Shown here: positions 62,793-64,000 of the stretch, one piece after another
Numbering within the stretch: the stretch's first letter is position 1
How the letters are laid out: every line of letters begins with the position of its first letter
Assembly (NCBI RefSeq): GCF_030272695.1
Contig: NZ_JARFYN010000027.1
Span: 1-64,000 of the forward strand
Reading direction: 5' to 3'
DNA: 64,000 bases
DNA from: Martinezella calliandrae
Lineage (GTDB): Bacteria; Pseudomonadota; Alphaproteobacteria; Rhizobiales; Rhizobiaceae
The notes under the pieces: model-generated
Databases searched by the model: none
What the model was told of the DNA's origin: nothing
The model's input: only the letters and a program-made list of their open reading frames with translations
Program-made: the position numbers and the translations under genes

Positions 62793-62841
62793 ATTTCAGT
62801 GCGGCTTTATCCCTAAAGCGGCGAACTTTCGGGGACGCCAC

Positions 62842-63372
62842 CTAATCCAGTCTCTTGAGGTCGCGTGCAAAACGCTGCCAGTTGGCGATGTAGTTGCGGG
62901 CCGAGCGGCGCAAGCCTTCAATCGCAGCATCATCCAGCGTGCGGATCGCCTTGGCCGGAGCGCCAACGATCAATGAGCCGTCGGGAAATTCCTTTCCTTC
63001 GGTCACCAGTGCATTGGCACCGACAAGGCAATTCCTGCCAATCTTTGCGCCATTCAAGATAGTGGCGCCCATGCCGATCAGCGAATTGTCGCCGATCGCG
63101 CAGCCGTGGATGATCGCATGGTGGCCGATCGTGCAGCCTTGACCGATGGTGGCCGGGAAGGCGGGGTCGGTGTGCACCATCGCCCCCTCCTGGATATTGG
63201 TGCCCTTGCCGATAACGATCGGCTCATTGTCGCCGCGCAGGACCGCGCCAAACCAGATGCCGACATCTTCGCCGAGCTCGACCTTGCCGATCACATTTGC
63301 GTCGGGCGCTATCCAATAGCGGCCGGGATCGGGCGTCTTCGGCACCAGGCCTGCGAGGGCATAAAGCGGCAT
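62842..63372 (-). CDS. Gamma-carbonic-anhydrase-like hexapeptide protein
   Basis: The 176-residue protein has left-handed beta-helix repeats (VIGKVELGEDVGIWFGAVLRGDNEPIVIGKGTNIQEGAMVHTDPAFPATIGQGCTIGHHAIIHGC). The metal His residues are H67 (MVHTD), and HH in IGHHAIIHG near 84-90, as in the gamma-class family. Many such proteins have no measured carbonic anhydrase activity. It follows the FAH-family gene by 15 bases on the same strand, so the two may be cotranscribed. Confidence 0.88.
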   Translation of the reverse strand: MPLYALAGLVPKTPDPGRYWIAPDANVIGKVELGEDVGIWFGAVLRGDNEPIVIGKGTNIQEGAMVHTDPAFPATIGQGCTIGHHAIIHGCAIGDNSLIGMGATILNGAKIGRNCLVGANALVTEGKEFPDGSLIVGAPAKAIRTLDDAAIEGLRRSARNYIANWQRFARDLKRLD

Positions 63373-63387
63373 CTCGTTTCTCCCCGG

Positions 63388-64000
63388 TTAAACGACGTTT
63401 AGCGTTAAGGCCGCGACGCCATCGACGGCGCAGGTGATCGTGTCGCCGCGCGCCACAGGTCCGACGCCGGCCGGCGTGCCGGTCATGATGATATCGCCCG
63501 GCGCTAGCGCAAACAGCTTCGAGAGCTCGGCAATAATTTCCGGCACCTTCCAGATCATCTGCGACAGGTCGCCTCTTTGCGCCGACTCGCCGTTGCGCAT
63601 CAGCCAGATGGCGCCCTTGTCCGGATGGCCGACGCGTGTTGCCGGGACAAGAGCCGAAACGGGGGCGGAATGTTCGAAGGCCTTGGCGACTTCCCAGGGA
63701 CGCCCAAGCTTCTTGGCTTCACCCTGCAGGTCGCGGCGGGTGAAATCGATGCCGACGGCATAGCCGTAGATGCAATCCAGCGCCCTCTCGGTCGCAATAT
63801 CGGCGCCGCCGCCTTTCAGGGCGATCACCAGCTCGACCTCGTGATGCACATCCGACGACAGCGGTGGATAGGGGAAATCACCGTTTGCAAATAGATTGTC
63901 CGGATTTTTCTGGAAGAAGAACGGCGCTTCGCGGCTAGGGTCGTGGCCCATCTCGATTGCATGGTCGGCGTAATTGCGGCCGACGCAATAGACGCGGCGC
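63388..64000 (-). CDS. Fumarylacetoacetate hydrolase-family protein, cut by the window edge
   Basis: At least 204 residues are present; the 5' end lies beyond 64000. The reading continues past the internal Met at 63951 into RRVYCVGRNYADHAIEMG, the family N-terminal region. Also visible are EVELVIALKGGG (metal-ligand Glu), YGYAVGIDFTRRDLQGEAKKLGRPWEVAKAFEHSAP and GDIIMTGTPAGVGPVARGD. Members act as acylpyruvases or decarboxylases of dicarbonyl compounds. Precedes the gamma-carbonic-anhydrase gene. Confidence 0.88.
   Translation of the reverse strand, partial: RRVYCVGRNYADHAIEMGHDPSREAPFFFQKNPDNLFANGDFPYPPLSSDVHHEVELVIALKGGGADIATERALDCIYGYAVGIDFTRRDLQGEAKKLGRPWEVAKAFEHSAPVSALVPATRVGHPDKGAIWLMRNGESAQRGDLSQMIWKVPEIIAELSKLFALAPGDIIMTGTPAGVGPVARGDTITCAVDGVAALTLNVV

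Overview
The window looks like a chromosomal segment of an alphaproteobacterium of the Rhizobium group. The evidence is the high GC content, the very-long-chain acyl carrier protein/lipid A cluster (acpXL to lpxXL), the aerobic CobA/B/C/D/E/N/O/Q/W cobalamin set with a cobalamin riboswitch, a betaine-homocysteine methyltransferase, and a GAAC-N7-GAAC SOS box. No RNA polymerase, ribosomal or replication marker is present to fix the species, and no tRNA, rRNA or CRISPR array was found.

Layout. Positions 0.3-5.8 kb hold the SOS mutasome imuA-imuB-dnaE2 behind a perfect LexA-type box. Positions 5.9-7.9 kb are accessory DNA: a frameshifted DUF4160 gene paired with a DUF2442/HTH gene (toxin-antitoxin-like, with a palindromic operator), then a 5'-truncated IS1595/ISXO2-type transposase. 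A small hypothetical gene and a divergent LysR regulator follow. Positions 9.2-19.1 kb form a corrinoid-dependent methyl-transfer module: a RamA-like ASKHA/2Fe-2S activator, a methyl-THF:corrinoid methyltransferase, a MetF-type reductase, a separate MTHFR_C/MetV-like Cys-rich protein, a Virulence_fact-family small protein, a DUF1638 protein, a B12-binding corrinoid protein, and, divergently, an MttB-family methyltransferase without an in-frame amber codon and an Fe-S protein. Together they could take a methyl group from a quaternary amine, pass it through Co(I)/methyl-Co(III) to THF, and oxidise it.

Positions 19.2-24.7 kb encode a secreted phosphodiester glycosidase-like protein, two large two-domain glycosyltransferase/FkbM proteins and UDP-galactopyranose mutase, probably a surface-glycan island. 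Positions 24.9-29.3 kb carry betaine-homocysteine methyltransferase and a ProXWV-type betaine transporter. Positions 30.5-52.1 kb contain two large cobalamin gene blocks. The first is cobQ, then, behind a riboswitch, cobU-cobW-cobN-(DMSP-lyase-like cupin)-cobO. The second is cobE and cobA-cobB-cobC-cobD. They are interrupted by a ClC channel and by an accessory patch with a HipA kinase fused to an AbiEi-like N-terminus, integrase/IS3 debris, an XRE regulator, a SnoaL-like protein, a TauE exporter and a nucleoside hydrolase. The B12 made here is the cofactor for the methyl-transfer module at 9-18 kb.

Positions 52.2-58.4 kb hold an L,D-transpeptidase and the lipid A very-long-chain fatty acid operon, in which the first ketosynthase-like protein lacks the catalytic Cys/His residues, suggesting a KS/chain-length-factor pair. 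Positions 58.6-62.8 kb hold a PAS protein and the divergent znuA / znuC-znuB-zur zinc uptake locus with two Zur-box-like palindromes. The window ends with a gamma-carbonic-anhydrase-like hexapeptide protein and a fumarylacetoacetate hydrolase-family gene cut by the edge.
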